Part shown: positions 8,039 through 18,639 of the stretch, in pieces | Position numbering within the stretch: the stretch's first letter is position 1 | Layout: the number at the start of each line of letters is the position of its first letter | Assembly: GCF_900302495.1 (NCBI RefSeq) | Contig: NZ_OMKW01000004.1 | Coordinates: 1-64,000, forward strand | Reading direction: 5' to 3' | DNA: 64,000 nucleotides | Source of the DNA: Pontivivens insulae | Lineage (GTDB): Bacteria; Pseudomonadota; Alphaproteobacteria; Rhodobacterales; Rhodobacteraceae | Program-made: the position numbers and the translations under genes | The notes under the pieces: generated by a model | What the model was told of the DNA's origin: nothing | The model's database searches: none | What the model saw: the letters and a program-made list of their open reading frames with translations, nothing else

Positions 8039-8481
8039 TCGCCGCCTCTTTCGAGCTTCTTTGCGTCTTTGCGGTAAAGCCAGCAGCCATATGCGAGGAC
8101 GATCGAAAGTATCGAAAATATCAATCCGCCTACTGAGCTTGAAGGTGGCCCCTGAGTGAGAGTCGGAACCGTGGTGAGAAATGTAAGTATGCAAACCACA
8201 TATGATGCATAGGCAGCGATCAAACTGCGCCGCTTCACGCCGTATAGTATCGCATACTTCAAAAATAAATCGACGATGATCATCAGCGCCGTTTCTTCGT
8301 AATCCTTAATGCCGATTACACTCAGAAAAAGCAGTAGAACGAATATAGAAATCTCAACCCAGAGCACAATTCGAAGTGACAAAACGGCATAATAGATGCC
8401 CCTTCGCCCGTCTGCGCCAATGCGCTGGTTCGGATCACTCGGGTGGGGTGCCGTGATAATTGGAGGAAAAATCACCCGCAT
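8035..8481 (-). CDS. Small polytopic membrane protein, unknown
   Basis: 148 residues with about four hydrophobic helices (roughly residues 25-60, 65-85, 90-110, 115-138) and a charged C-terminus. I do not recognise the family. The base composition is poorer in G+C than the flanking genes (8221-8280 is 43% G+C), suggesting acquisition. The start at ATG 8481 is tentative: the frame stays open to 8685, but that part runs through a strongly palindromic intergenic element and is unlikely to be coding. Its stop overlaps the next gene's start. Confidence 0.55.
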   Translation of the reverse strand: MRVIFPPIITAPHPSDPNQRIGADGRRGIYYAVLSLRIVLWVEISIFVLLLFLSVIGIKDYEETALMIIVDLFLKYAILYGVKRRSLIAAYASYVVCILTFLTTVPTLTQGPPSSSVGGLIFSILSIVLAYGCWLYRKDAKKLERGGE

Positions 8482-8558
8482 GATTGACGAAGTCCAGCGG
8501 CGCAGTGCTCCCGAGCGCACGTTTGCAATCGACTCACTTCTCACGGTCGAATTGCCTC

Positions 8559-8636
8559 GCCCGGCATCGCCGGGCAGCGCCCGACCCGCCCCCCAGGGCG
8601 GGCGCTTCTCGCCCACCCTCGGGTCGGGCGCTGCCC
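8559..8636. repeat. Composite palindromic element with 17-bp perfect arms
   Basis: A perfect 17-base inverted repeat (8572-8588 and 8620-8636) encloses 31 bases. Its left arm overlaps a separate 7-bp hairpin GCCCGGC-ATC-GCCGGGC (8559-8575), and the interior offers an alternative hairpin CCCGCCC/GGGCGGG (8585-8591, 8596-8602). It lies downstream of sucB and upstream of the low-G+C membrane gene. It resembles a REP/MITE-like intergenic element. Confidence 0.6.
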
Positions 8637-8686
8637 TATGTTGTTGAGAGTGGGCATTTGATGCGCTCTCCTTAGGCGGTGGCATG

Positions 8687-8744
8687 CCCCGGACTTGATC
8701 CGGGGGCGTGATGTTCAGAGTGGTCCCGGCTCGGTGGCCGGGAC
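8687..8744. repeat. Two hairpins downstream of sucB
   Basis: The first, CCCCGGA-cttga-TCCGGGG (8687-8705), belongs to a CCGGACTTGATCCGG type common between genes in alphaproteobacteria. The second, GTCCCGGC-tcggtg-GCCGGGAC (8723-8744), lies 10 bases beyond the sucB stop. Neither is followed by a T run on the minus strand, so they may act as mRNA 3'-end stabilisers or weak terminators. Confidence 0.55.
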
Positions 8745-8753
8745 GTGGCTTTC

Positions 8754-10250
8754 TTACAGGTCCATCAGCAGGCGCTGGGGATCTTCCAGCGCTTCTTTTA
8801 CGCGGACGAGGAACGTCACAGCGCCTTTGCCGTCCACGATGCGGTGGTCGTAGCTGAGGGCCAGGTACATCATCGGGCGGATGACGATTTCGCCGTTCAC
8901 CACGACCGGGCGGTCCTGGATCTTGTGCATGCCGAGGATGCCCGACTGTGGCGGGTTCAGGATTGGCGAGGACATGAGCGAGCCGTAGACGCCACCGTTG
9001 GAGATGGTGAAGGTGCCGCCCTGCATTTCTGCCATGCTGAGCTTGCCGTCGCGGGCCTTTTTGCCCATCTCACCGATCTTCTTCTCGATGCCCGCAAAGG
9101 ACATCTGATCGGCATCGCGGATCACCGGCACGACGAGGCCCGTGGGCGTGCCAGCGGCGACACCCATATGGACGAAGTTCTTGTAGACGACATCGGTGCC
9201 GTCAATCTCCGCATTCACCTCGGGCACTTCTTTCAGCGCGTGGATACAGGCCTTGGTGAAGAAGGACATGAAGCCGAGGCGCACGCCGTGCTTCTTCTCG
9301 AACTCGTCCTTGTACTTCTTGCGCAGGTCCATCACGGCCTTCATGTCCACCTCGTTATAGGTGGTGAGCATGGCGGCGGTGTTCTGCGCATCCTTCAGGC
9401 GGCGGGCGATGGTCTGGCGCAGGCGCGTCATCTTCACACGCTCTTCGCGGGCCGCATCCTCTGCCGGGGATGGCGCGCGCGGTGCAGCGGGTGCCGGTGC
9501 GGCGGCTTTCGGTGCGGCAGCAGCCTTCATGACGTCTTCCTTCATGATGCGGCCATCGCGGCCGGTGCCGGTGACCTGATCGGCGGTCAGACCCTTTTCG
9601 GCCATCATCTTGTTGGCCGACGGCGCGTTCTCGACATCCTTGGAACCGCTGGCGGCTGCTGGAGCAGCGGCAGGCGCCTCCGCCTTCGGAGCAGGGGCGG
9701 CTGCGCCCTCTGCGGACAGTTCGGCGAGGATGCCGCCCGCCTGAACGGTGCCGCCTTCCTCGACCAGCAACTTGGCGATGGTTCCGGCCTGCGGGGCGGG
9801 AACCTCAACAGAGACCTTGTCGGTTTCCAGCTCGGCGATCATCTCATCCGCCTCGACAGTGTCGCCGACCTTCTTGAACCAGCTGGCGACGGTCGCTTCC
9901 GTCACGCTTTCGCCCAGAGAGGGGACGGGGACGTCGATATGGCCCTTGGGCGCCTCGGCGGCGGCGGGTGCGTCTTCTTTCGCAGCGGCGGCCGGGGCAG
10001 GGGCGGCGCCCTCCCCCTCACTGATCGTGGCGAGCAGGGCATTCACCCCGACGGTTTCCCCTTCGGCGGCGACGATCTCTCCGAGTGTGCCAGCGACAGA
10101 GGCCGGGACCTCTACCGTGACCTTGTCGGTCTCAAGCTCGCAGAGCATTTCGTCAACAGCTACGGCGTCGCCGGGCTTCTTGAACCAGGTGGCGACAGTG
10201 GCTTCAGTGACGGATTCGCCGAGGGCGGGGACGCGGACTTCGGTGCTCAT
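8754..10250 (-). CDS. sucB: 2-oxoglutarate dehydrogenase E2, dihydrolipoyl succinyltransferase
   Basis: 498 residues. It transfers the succinyl group to CoA in the 2-oxoglutarate dehydrogenase complex. Two complete lipoyl domains are visible, with lipoylation lysines Lys43 (ETDKVTVEV) and Lys145 (ETDKVSVEV), joined by Ala/Pro-rich linkers. A peripheral-subunit-binding domain (about 205-240) and the catalytic domain with DHRIVDG at 468-474 follow. E. coli SucB has one lipoyl domain; two are found in several alphaproteobacteria. The start lies one base past the sucA stop, so the genes are cotranscribed. Confidence 0.97.
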   Translation of the reverse strand: MSTEVRVPALGESVTEATVATWFKKPGDAVAVDEMLCELETDKVTVEVPASVAGTLGEIVAAEGETVGVNALLATISEGEGAAPAPAAAAKEDAPAAAEAPKGHIDVPVPSLGESVTEATVASWFKKVGDTVEADEMIAELETDKVSVEVPAPQAGTIAKLLVEEGGTVQAGGILAELSAEGAAAPAPKAEAPAAAPAAASGSKDVENAPSANKMMAEKGLTADQVTGTGRDGRIMKEDVMKAAAAPKAAAPAPAAPRAPSPAEDAAREERVKMTRLRQTIARRLKDAQNTAAMLTTYNEVDMKAVMDLRKKYKDEFEKKHGVRLGFMSFFTKACIHALKEVPEVNAEIDGTDVVYKNFVHMGVAAGTPTGLVVPVIRDADQMSFAGIEKKIGEMGKKARDGKLSMAEMQGGTFTISNGGVYGSLMSSPILNPPQSGILGMHKIQDRPVVVNGEIVIRPMMYLALSYDHRIVDGKGAVTFLVRVKEALEDPQRLLMDL

Positions 10251-10251
10251 C

Positions 10252-13209
10252 TTAGTTTCCTTCTCCGGTCAGCGCGTCGTTCACAAGCGCTTCCTGTTCA
10301 TATTTGTGCTGAGAGGCCAGGCCCGTCGCGGGCGAGGCGCTGGCGGAGCGGCCGGCATAGCGCGCCCGCTTGGATTTGCTGTCCTGACGCGACAGGACCC
10401 ATTCGATATTCGGCTCAACATGGAACCATGCGCCCTGGTTCTTGGGCTCTTCCTGACACCAGACAATTTCGGCATTGGGGAAGCGGGCCAGTTCCTTGCT
10501 CATCGACTGGGCGGGGAACGGATAGAACTGTTCCAGCCGCATCAGGTAGACATCGTCGAGGCCCTGTTCGTCGCGTGCTGCGAGCAGGTCATAGTAGACC
10601 TTGCCGGAGCTGATCACGACGCGCTTGATCTTGTCATCGGCCTTGAGCTTCATGTCCGAGTTGCCGTGCTGGGCATCGTCCCACAGGACGCGGTGGAAGG
10701 ACGAACCCTCTGCCAGTTCTTCCATCGTGCTGACGGCCATCTTGTGACGCAGCAGCGATTTCGGCGTCATCAGCACCAGCGGCTTGCGGAAGCTGCGGTG
10801 AATCTGGCGGCGCAGGATGTGGAAGTAGTTCGCTGGCGTCGTGCAGTTCGCAACGATCCAGTTGTCACCCCCGCAGAGTTGCAGGAAGCGTTCCAGACGG
10901 GCCGACGAATGCTCCGGTCCCTGCCCTTCATAGCCGTGGGGCAGCAGCATCACGAGGCCGGACATGCGCAGCCACTTGGACTCGCCTGACGAAATGAACT
11001 GGTCAATCATGATCTGCGCGCCATTGGCGAAGTCGCCGAACTGGGCTTCCCAAAGGGTCAGCGTGTTCGGTTCCGCGAGGGAGTAGCCATATTCGAAGCC
11101 GAGCACGGCGTATTCGGAGAGCATGGAGTCCACGACCTCATAGCCCGCTTGACCGCTTTCGATGTGGTTGAGCGGCAGGTAGCGCTCCTCCGTCTCCTGG
11201 TCGATGATGCCGGAATGGCGCTGGGAGAAGGTGCCGCGGGTGGAATCCTGACCCGCGAGGCGCACCGGATACCCCTCGGTCAGCAGGGAGCCAAAGGCCA
11301 GCGCTTCTGCCGTGGCCCAGTCGAGCCCCTTGCCGCTTTCAATCATCGCCTTCTTGGCTTCGAGCAGGCGAGAGACGGTGCGGTGCGGTTTGTAGCCGTC
11401 GGGCAGGCGGGTAAGCGCCGCGCCGACTTTCTTGAGCGTGTCCATGTCCACGGCGGTGGTGCCGCGCTGATACTCTTCCTTGCGCCGCTCCATATGGGAC
11501 CAGCGGCCGTCGAGCCAGTCAGCCTTGTTCGGCTTGTACTCTTTGCCAGCCTCGAACTCTTCGTTGAGGTGTGCCTGGAATGCGGCCTTCGCGTCTTCGA
11601 TCTCGCCCTCGGGGATCAGACCGTCGCGGATTAGACGTTCCGTGTAGAGTTGCAACGTCGTCTTCTGCGTCTTGATCTTTTTGTACATCAAGGGCTGCGT
11701 GAACATCGGTTCATCGCCCTCGTTGTGACCAAATCGACGGTAGCAGAACATGTCGATCACGACGTCTTTGCCGAACTTCTGCCGGAACTCCGTCGCGACC
11801 TTGGCCGCGTGGACAACCGCTTCCGGGTCATCACCGTTCACGTGGAAGATCGGGGCCTCAACCATCAGCGCGATGTCGGTCGGGTAGGGGGAGGAGCGGG
11901 AGTTGTGCGGCGAGGTGGTGAAACCGATCTGGTTGTTCACAACGATATGGATCGTGCCGCCGGTCTTGTGCCCGCGCAGGCCGGAGAGGCCGAAGCATTC
12001 CGCCACGACGCCTTGCCCGGCAAAGGCCGCATCACCGTGCAGCAGGACGGGCATAACCTGTGTCCGCTCTTCATCGCCCAGCTGTTCCTGCTTTGCGCGG
12101 ACCTTGCCGATTACGACCGGGTTCACCGCCTCCAGGTGGGAGGGGTTGGCCGTCAGCGACAAGTGCACTTCATTACCGTCAAAATCGCGGTCAGAGGATG
12201 CGCCGAGGTGATATTTCACATCGCCGGAGCCGTCGACATCCTCGGGCTTGAACGATCCGCCCTGAAATTCGTTGAAGATCGCGCGGTAGGGCTTTGCCAT
12301 CACATTGGCGAGCACCGACAGACGGCCCCGGTGGGGCATGCCGATGACGATTTCCTTAACACCCAGCGCGCCGCCGCGCTTGATGATCTGCTCCATCGCA
12401 GGGATCAGCGATTCACCGCCGTCGAGGCCGAAACGCTTGGTCCCGGTGTACTTGACGTGCAGGAATTTCTCGAAGCCCTCGGCCTCCACCAGCTTATTCA
12501 GGATCGCCTTGCGGCCCTGTTTGGTGAAGGCGATTTCCTTGCCGTAACCCTCGATCCGTTCTTTGAGCCACTGGGATTCCTCAGGGTTCGAGATGTGCAT
12601 GTATTGCAGGGCGAAGGTGCCGCAATAGGTCGCCTTCAGGATCTCGACGATCTGGCGAAGGGTCGCAACCTCCAGCCCCAGAACGTTGTCGATGAAGATC
12701 TGACGGTCATAGTCATCTTTGGTGAAGCCATAGTTCTCAGGCTTCAGTTCGGGATGGTCTTCGGGATCCTTGAGGTTCAGAGGATCGAGATTGGCAGCCA
12801 GATGCCCCCGGATCCGGTAGGCGCGGATCAGCATGATCGCGCGGATCGAGTCGGTCACGGCCTTGCGCACCTGATCCTGCGAAAGCTCGGCACCTTTCGC
12901 GGACGCTTTCTCGACCACTTTCTTGGCGAGTTTCTCTGGCGTTGCGGCTTCGTCCCACTCTCCGGTGAGAGCGGCCACCATGTCGCCTGTCGGCACTGGC
13001 GGCCAATCCGTGCGCGCCCAGGAGGGACCAGCGGCAGCATCGCGCGCGGCGTCATCCTCATCAAGCTGGGCGAAGAAATCCTGCCAGCTTGCGTCGACGC
13101 TCGCCGGATCGGCGACATAGCGCGCGTGCAGCTGCTCGACATATTCAGCGTTGTGCCCTTGCAGGAAGGACGAGTTATGGAACTGGTCGTTACTTGACTG
13201 ATCCGTCAT
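10252..13209 (-). CDS. sucA: 2-oxoglutarate dehydrogenase E1
   Basis: 985 residues, a normal length for the thiamine-diphosphate-dependent E1 that decarboxylates 2-oxoglutarate and succinylates the E2 lipoyl group. The N-terminal segment ([18 protein letters not shown]), the active-site region [13 protein letters not shown], the ThDP/Mg region [14 protein letters not shown] and the C-terminal transketolase-like part (RLEQFYPFP) are all present. The ATG at 13209 follows AGGAG. It is preceded by an unrelated DUF805 gene rather than directly by sucD. Confidence 0.97.
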   Translation of the reverse strand: MTDQSSNDQFHNSSFLQGHNAEYVEQLHARYVADPASVDASWQDFFAQLDEDDAARDAAAGPSWARTDWPPVPTGDMVAALTGEWDEAATPEKLAKKVVEKASAKGAELSQDQVRKAVTDSIRAIMLIRAYRIRGHLAANLDPLNLKDPEDHPELKPENYGFTKDDYDRQIFIDNVLGLEVATLRQIVEILKATYCGTFALQYMHISNPEESQWLKERIEGYGKEIAFTKQGRKAILNKLVEAEGFEKFLHVKYTGTKRFGLDGGESLIPAMEQIIKRGGALGVKEIVIGMPHRGRLSVLANVMAKPYRAIFNEFQGGSFKPEDVDGSGDVKYHLGASSDRDFDGNEVHLSLTANPSHLEAVNPVVIGKVRAKQEQLGDEERTQVMPVLLHGDAAFAGQGVVAECFGLSGLRGHKTGGTIHIVVNNQIGFTTSPHNSRSSPYPTDIALMVEAPIFHVNGDDPEAVVHAAKVATEFRQKFGKDVVIDMFCYRRFGHNEGDEPMFTQPLMYKKIKTQKTTLQLYTERLIRDGLIPEGEIEDAKAAFQAHLNEEFEAGKEYKPNKADWLDGRWSHMERRKEEYQRGTTAVDMDTLKKVGAALTRLPDGYKPHRTVSRLLEAKKAMIESGKGLDWATAEALAFGSLLTEGYPVRLAGQDSTRGTFSQRHSGIIDQETEERYLPLNHIESGQAGYEVVDSMLSEYAVLGFEYGYSLAEPNTLTLWEAQFGDFANGAQIMIDQFISSGESKWLRMSGLVMLLPHGYEGQGPEHSSARLERFLQLCGGDNWIVANCTTPANYFHILRRQIHRSFRKPLVLMTPKSLLRHKMAVSTMEELAEGSSFHRVLWDDAQHGNSDMKLKADDKIKRVVISSGKVYYDLLAARDEQGLDDVYLMRLEQFYPFPAQSMSKELARFPNAEIVWCQEEPKNQGAWFHVEPNIEWVLSRQDSKSKRARYAGRSASASPATGLASQHKYEQEALVNDALTGEGN

Positions 13210-13275
13210 CTTTTTTCTCCTGTCGGGCGTCGTGGAAGGCGTCCGGGTTCAAATCTAAATACGATCCCTACGGGA

Positions 13276-13743
13276 TCATTCCTTTGAGACCGACCCAGGG
13301 GGCGGCCCGTATTTGTTTGTTTCTGGATCGCTGCGGCGGACGTAGAAGAAGATCAGAGCCAGAATACTAAAAAGCAGTGATCCAAGAGCGATGAAAAGCA
13401 GCCAAAGTGCCAGTTGTTCATCAAACACCACGCTAGCCGCACCCAGAAAAACGGGGCTGAGATACAAAGGCGCCCACACCAGCCCACCCCACCAGCCTGA
13501 TCTTCCGGTATCGTGCAAGCGACGCGCTGATACCGCAAATGTGGGCGGAACTAGTGCTAAGAAGATCAGCGTGGAAAGCCAGAAGCTTTCGGGACCGAGC
13601 AGTCTTAGTTCCGCTCGATCCGCAAGAAAGCTGATCAAACAGAGGGCCAGAAAGAACCACCAAAACTCACTTCGCGAAGCACGCCCGCTAAAGGTGGCGT
13701 AGTGCGACGAAAGGTTACGTTCTAGCGCTTCGGTAAAGCCCAT
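13276..13743 (-). CDS. DUF805 family membrane protein
   Basis: 155 residues, about four membrane helices. The N-terminal soluble stretch (YATFSGRASRSEFWWF), the ARRLHDTGRSGWW loop and the C-terminal DPETNKYGPPP tail are hallmarks of DUF805, an inner-membrane family of unknown role. The start at ATG 13743 is preferred; an in-frame TTG at 13764 overlapping sucD is less likely. It sits between sucD and sucA, and a short hairpin GATCCC-tac-GGGATC (13263-13277) overlaps its stop. It probably travels with the suc transcript without a metabolic link. Confidence 0.85.
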   Translation of the reverse strand: MGFTEALERNLSSHYATFSGRASRSEFWWFFLALCLISFLADRAELRLLGPESFWLSTLIFLALVPPTFAVSARRLHDTGRSGWWGGLVWAPLYLSPVFLGAASVVFDEQLALWLLFIALGSLLFSILALIFFYVRRSDPETNKYGPPPGSVSKE

Positions 13744-13753
13744 CTGTCTTATC

Positions 13754-14638
<885 letters not shown>

Positions 14639-14654
14639 TGGAGCCTCCGTTCCT

Positions 14655-15461
14655 TTAGGATTGCGGGGCCGGCGCGGTGTCCGGCTTGATGAGGAGTGCC
14701 TGAATGTTGTCGTCAAACATCAGGTTCAGGCGGTTGACGATGCGCATCTCGAACCCGGCGCGCACGGCCACGCGGCGCAGGGAGGATGCGGTGAAATAGT
14801 TGACATGGTCCGGCCAGCGAAAGCCGCACCACTTGCGGCCCCGAACCTTGCGGTTGACCGAGCCGAAATTCGGGACGCGCACATAGACACGGCCCCCCGG
14901 GCGCAGGGCGCGGGCGGCCCCTTGCAGCACGCGATCGACCTCAACCTCGTGTTCCAGGTAGGAATGCATCATGACAGCGTCGAAGTGGCCCTCTGGAAAG
15001 TCCCAGATCGCGTCTGCGCCCGCGCCGTGAATGCAATAGCCCCCGCGGCTGCGCATCAGTTCGTCTGACATCTGATACTGAGCTTTCGAGATTTCGATCC
15101 CATAGGGCACGAAAGGCGGCTCCATCCGGTGCCCGCCGCCGCAGCCGATGTCGAGCACCTTGCCGCCGCCCAGCAGCTTGAGAAACTTCTCCGAGCGGGT
15201 GGGCCGCAGGCTGCGAAGCCCTGCCCGCATTTTTGCGACAGCAGAGCGGCCCCCCTTGCGCGGTTTTGCCTCAGACACTTCGGCAATCTGCTTTTCCCAG
15301 GCAAATTCCTCGACAAGCGCGTCATAGCTTGGAGGGTTCGTCAGGTAGACGAAGCGACATGACGTGCATTCCGCAACGCGCCACTCATCCTGCGAAAACG
15401 CGGGGAGCGTATTCGCTTCGGCACTGGTGCAGGAGGGGCAGGGGCGGATGGGGTTGGTCAT
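14655..15461 (-). CDS. Class I SAM-dependent methyltransferase with N-terminal zinc-ribbon-like motif
   Basis: 268 residues. The N-terminus carries two Cys pairs (CPSC near 8-11, CTSC near 33-36), suggesting a small zinc ribbon. The Rossmann methyltransferase domain follows, with motif [10 protein letters not shown], an acidic residue in YGIEISK, and the post-motif region [18 protein letters not shown]. This layout resembles methyltransferases of small glycolipids, sugars or quinone-like compounds, but the substrate is unknown. The ATG at 15461 has GGAGG about 12 bases upstream. It is inserted between sucC and sucD, ending 16 bases before the sucD start. Confidence 0.85.
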   Translation of the reverse strand: MTNPIRPCPSCTSAEANTLPAFSQDEWRVAECTSCRFVYLTNPPSYDALVEEFAWEKQIAEVSEAKPRKGGRSAVAKMRAGLRSLRPTRSEKFLKLLGGGKVLDIGCGGGHRMEPPFVPYGIEISKAQYQMSDELMRSRGGYCIHGAGADAIWDFPEGHFDAVMMHSYLEHEVEVDRVLQGAARALRPGGRVYVRVPNFGSVNRKVRGRKWCGFRWPDHVNYFTASSLRRVAVRAGFEMRIVNRLNLMFDDNIQALLIKPDTAPAPQS

Positions 15462-15694
15462 CTCACAAAATCCTCCCCCAGCACGCAAACAGGGACGCTG
15501 AGACCTCGACAGATGCCAGTCGCAACGCTTGGGTCTGGCTCCCAACATTGGCTGCGACATGCAAAAGCGGGCATGGTCAGCGCGGCCAGTGCGGAGCCAT
15601 TTTCTGGAATGTAAGACGCTTGAGGCACGTTAGTTCTTTCCGTCGATAATTGCGGGGGCTTTGGCGGCCAGTGCCAGCGCCCCCGCACTCTCGC

Positions 15695-16888
15695 TTAGCC
15701 CTTCACAGCCTTCACGATCTTCTCGGCTGCGTCGGCGAGGTTGTCGGCGGCGATGACGTCGAGGCCGGAGGTGTTGATGATCTCCTTGCCTTTCTCGACA
15801 TTCGTGCCTTCGAGGCGGACGACGAGGGGTACTTGCAGGCCGACCTCTTTCACTGCGGCGACCACGCCCTCGGCGATGACGTCGCACCGCATGATGCCGC
15901 CGAAGATGTTGACGAGGATGCCCTTCACGTTCTCATCGGAGGTGATGATCTTGAAGGCTTCGGTCACCTTCTCCTTCGTGGCGCCGCCGCCCACGTCGAG
16001 GAAGTTGGCAGGCTCGGCACCGTAGAGCTTGATGATGTCCATCGTCGCCATGGCGAGACCCGCGCCGTTCACCATGCAGCCGATTTCACCGTCGAGCGCG
16101 ATGTAGTTCAGGTCGAACTTGGAGGCGGCAAGCTCCTTGGGGTCTTCCTCGGTCTCGTCGCGCAGGGCCATGATGTCCTGGTGACGGTAGAGCGCGTTGC
16201 CGTCGAAGCCCATCTTGCAGTCAAGGCACTTCAGATCACCTTTGTCGGTGACGATCAGTGGGTTAATCTCAAGCATTTCGAGGTCTTTTTCGGTGAACAG
16301 CTTGTAAAGCTGGTTCACCAGCTTCACGCACTGCTTGACCTGCGCGCCTTCCAGCCCGAGGGCGAAAGCAACCTGACGACCGTGGAAGCCGGAGAGGCCA
16401 GAGGCCGGGTCAACGTCGAAAGACATGATCTTTTCGGGCGTCTCAGCAGCGACTTCTTCGATGTCCATGCCGCCTTCGGTTGAGCAGACGAAGGCGATGC
16501 GGGAGGTTTCGCGGTCGACGAGCATGGAGAGGTAGAGTTCGCGCTCAATGTCGGAGCCGTCCTCGATGTAGATGCGGTTGACCTGCTTGCCCGCCGGGCC
16601 GGTCTGGTGCGTGACGAGGGTACGGCCCAGCATCTTCTGCGCTTCCTCGGCGGCTTCCTCGACCGACTTGGCGAGGCGCACGCCGCCCTTTTCACCGGCG
16701 CTTTCCTCTTTGAAGGAGCCCTTGCCCCGGCCACCGGCGTGGATCTGTGCCTTCACGACCCAGAGCGGTCCGTCGAGTTCACCCGCTGCGGTTTTTGCTT
16801 CTTCGGCTTTGGTGATCGCACGGCCGTCAGAGACGGGGGCGCCATAGGCCTTGAGAAGTTGCTTTGCCTGATACTCGTGGATGTTCAT
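15695..16888 (-). CDS. sucC: Succinyl-CoA synthetase beta subunit
   Basis: 397 residues, full length. The N-terminal ATP-grasp domain begins [25 protein letters not shown] marks the nucleotide-binding loop, and [13 protein letters not shown] with [10 protein letters not shown] belongs to the C-terminal CoA-ligase domain. It pairs with SucD. The ATG at 16888 is preceded by AAAGGA. It is the first suc gene here; the malate dehydrogenase gene often found upstream in this group is absent. A striking palindromic operator candidate lies about 140 bases upstream. The 233 bases between this gene's stop and the methyltransferase start hold no convincing gene. Confidence 0.97.
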   Translation of the reverse strand: MNIHEYQAKQLLKAYGAPVSDGRAITKAEEAKTAAGELDGPLWVVKAQIHAGGRGKGSFKEESAGEKGGVRLAKSVEEAAEEAQKMLGRTLVTHQTGPAGKQVNRIYIEDGSDIERELYLSMLVDRETSRIAFVCSTEGGMDIEEVAAETPEKIMSFDVDPASGLSGFHGRQVAFALGLEGAQVKQCVKLVNQLYKLFTEKDLEMLEINPLIVTDKGDLKCLDCKMGFDGNALYRHQDIMALRDETEEDPKELAASKFDLNYIALDGEIGCMVNGAGLAMATMDIIKLYGAEPANFLDVGGGATKEKVTEAFKIITSDENVKGILVNIFGGIMRCDVIAEGVVAAVKEVGLQVPLVVRLEGTNVEKGKEIINTSGLDVIAADNLADAAEKIVKAVKG

Positions 16889-17025
16889 GGCCGATCCTTT
16901 CGCTCATGTCGTTGCGCAAAGGGCAGGGCCGTTGCGCCGTTGCGTAAGAACCTATGCGCGCAGGCGTCTGGGGCAAAATGCAAAGGGCGGGCAAAACCGG
17001 GGTCGGATCGGGGTATCGGCGGCTC

Positions 17026-17055
17026 TGTGATCACACCAATTTTTGTGTGATCACA
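17026..17055. promoter_or_regulatory. Perfect dyad of two TGTGATCACA palindromes upstream of sucC
   Basis: TGTGATCACAC (17026-17036) and GTGTGATCACA (17045-17055) form a perfect 11-bp inverted repeat around an 8-base AT-rich centre. Each arm contains the self-complementary decamer TGTGATCACA, with centres 20 bp (two helical turns) apart. The GTGATCAC core resembles GntR/FadR-type operators (GT..AC). It lies 20 bases past the lnt stop and about 140 bases before sucC, so it probably regulates the suc operon. The regulator is unknown. Confidence 0.6.
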
Positions 17056-17074
17056 AATTAACCAGAGTGGCGCC

Positions 17075-18637
17075 TCAGGGGCGTGTGCGAATCACCAAGA
17101 GCCCGGCGGACACCGCCAGCAGCAACACGAGCCCCGGCAGATCGCCGCCGCGTGCGTAGGGTGGCGCTGCGATGGCTGCGGGCAACGGCCCTTCCAGAAA
17201 TCCCTGCTCACCAATGGCGAGGCTTTGAAGAAGCGCGCCCCGCGGGTCGATGAGGGCCGAAATGCCCGTGTTTGCGGCGCGTGCCGCGGGCAGGCCCTGC
17301 TCGATCGAGCGGAAGCGCAATTGCGCCAGATGTTGGTGGGGGCCGGAGGACGTGCCAAACCAGGCATCATTGGTGACCACTGCAATCCATTCGGCGCGGG
17401 GCTGATCGGGCACGCGCAGTTCATGTGGGAAGATTGCTTCATAGCAGATCAGTGGCAGCGCACGGGGGAGGCCCTCGATTTCCAGCGTTGTTGGTCCGTC
17501 GCCCGGGACGAAGCCGCCCGCCGTGCCGCCGGCGGCAAGTCCACGCAAACCCAGCCGTGAAAGCTGCCGGTCGAAGGGAATGAACTCCCCCCCGGGCACG
17601 AGACTATGTTTGTCGTAATGGGCGGCGATCCGACCATCCTCGGCCACCAGGGCGATGGAGTTGTACCAATTGGCCCAGCCCGGTTCCTCCACACGCCGGC
17701 GTGCGCCGACCAGAGCGGGGCGGCCGTCGGTGGCCTGTGCGATGTCCTGCCAGGCATAGATCAATCCTGCGACCTGCACTGCCGGGGTTTCAATGCGTTG
17801 CGGGACTGCGGTTTCAGGCCAGAGAATGACGTCATATTCCCCGCCGCGCGATGCATCGAGGGCGCGGTTGTAGAAGACTGGCATGCCCTCGGCCGTCCAT
17901 TTTTCCCGCTGGGTTGCATTGGGTTGGACGACGCGAACGATGAAGGGTTCTTCCCGCTCTGGGATGGGCGTGTCCAGACGGGCTTGCCCCATGGTCCAAC
18001 CCAGACCGAACAGGCCGATGGCGACGAGGCTCGGCCATTGCCCCTTGCCGGAGAGGGCCAGCATCCCCCCCATCAGGAGTGTTGCAAAGCCCAGCAGGTG
18101 CGGTCCGATCAGCGCGCTCATCTGCGCGACCGGCGTGTCGAGCCAGCCATAGGCGATGAGGCCCCACGGAAAGCCCGTGAGGACATAGGTGCGTGCAAGC
18201 TCGAACAGCGTCAGCGCTGTGGCAAGTGCAAGTATCCCGTGCCATCCCCGCCGGGTCTGGGGGGTGGTCAGCCGGTGGGCCAGTGCGAAACCTGCCGCCC
18301 AGAACAGTGCAAGCCCGCCTGCAAGCCCGCCAATCGCGAAAGGGATCATCCAGCCGTGCCGTGCGGCATCGACGAGGAACGCTTCATGTATCCATGAAAG
18401 GCCCACGATCATCATGCCAAAGCCCGCGGCCCAGCCCGTCCACGCCGCCCCCTGCCAGCTGGTGCGCCCCTGCCATAGCCAGACAAGAACGGGGAGTGCG
18501 AGCAGATAGATCGGCCAGACGCCCCATGGGGCCTGTGCCAGTGTCAGCGCAGCACCGGCGAGCAGTGTCACGAAGAAGCGTGGCCAGCGGCCAAGACCGT
18601 CCAAGGCACGGCTGAGCGCAGGTACGGAGGACGCCAT
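17075..18637 (-). CDS. lnt: Apolipoprotein N-acyltransferase
   Basis: 520 residues. It adds the third acyl chain to the N-terminal Cys of lipoproteins in the inner membrane. The first 220 residues are hydrophobic, with about six helices; the periplasmic nitrilase-like domain follows. The Glu-Lys-Cys catalytic triad can be read in WPETAVP, YDKHSLVPGGEFIP and LICYEAIFP. A C-terminal helix closes the protein. It starts two bases after the corC stop, as in the common ybeZ-ybeY-corC-lnt order. Confidence 0.96.
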   Translation of the reverse strand: MASSVPALSRALDGLGRWPRFFVTLLAGAALTLAQAPWGVWPIYLLALPVLVWLWQGRTSWQGAAWTGWAAGFGMMIVGLSWIHEAFLVDAARHGWMIPFAIGGLAGGLALFWAAGFALAHRLTTPQTRRGWHGILALATALTLFELARTYVLTGFPWGLIAYGWLDTPVAQMSALIGPHLLGFATLLMGGMLALSGKGQWPSLVAIGLFGLGWTMGQARLDTPIPEREEPFIVRVVQPNATQREKWTAEGMPVFYNRALDASRGGEYDVILWPETAVPQRIETPAVQVAGLIYAWQDIAQATDGRPALVGARRRVEEPGWANWYNSIALVAEDGRIAAHYDKHSLVPGGEFIPFDRQLSRLGLRGLAAGGTAGGFVPGDGPTTLEIEGLPRALPLICYEAIFPHELRVPDQPRAEWIAVVTNDAWFGTSSGPHQHLAQLRFRSIEQGLPAARAANTGISALIDPRGALLQSLAIGEQGFLEGPLPAAIAAPPYARGGDLPGLVLLLAVSAGLLVIRTRP

Positions 18638-18639
18638 GC

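Noticed and set aside
8745-10613. Long plus-strand open frame of about 620 codons opposite sucB
   Set aside because: It is antisense to sucB and the end of sucA, has low-complexity His/Gly-rich translation and no ribosome binding site; high third-position G+C of the real genes opens such shadows.
11650-13197. Long plus-strand open frame opposite sucA
   Set aside because: It mirrors the sucA codons, shows no family resemblance and would need both strands to code across a conserved enzyme.
15458-15694. Small gene between sucC and the methyltransferase
   Set aside because: Open frames there have no ribosome binding site and one of them runs into the sucC coding region on the same strand.
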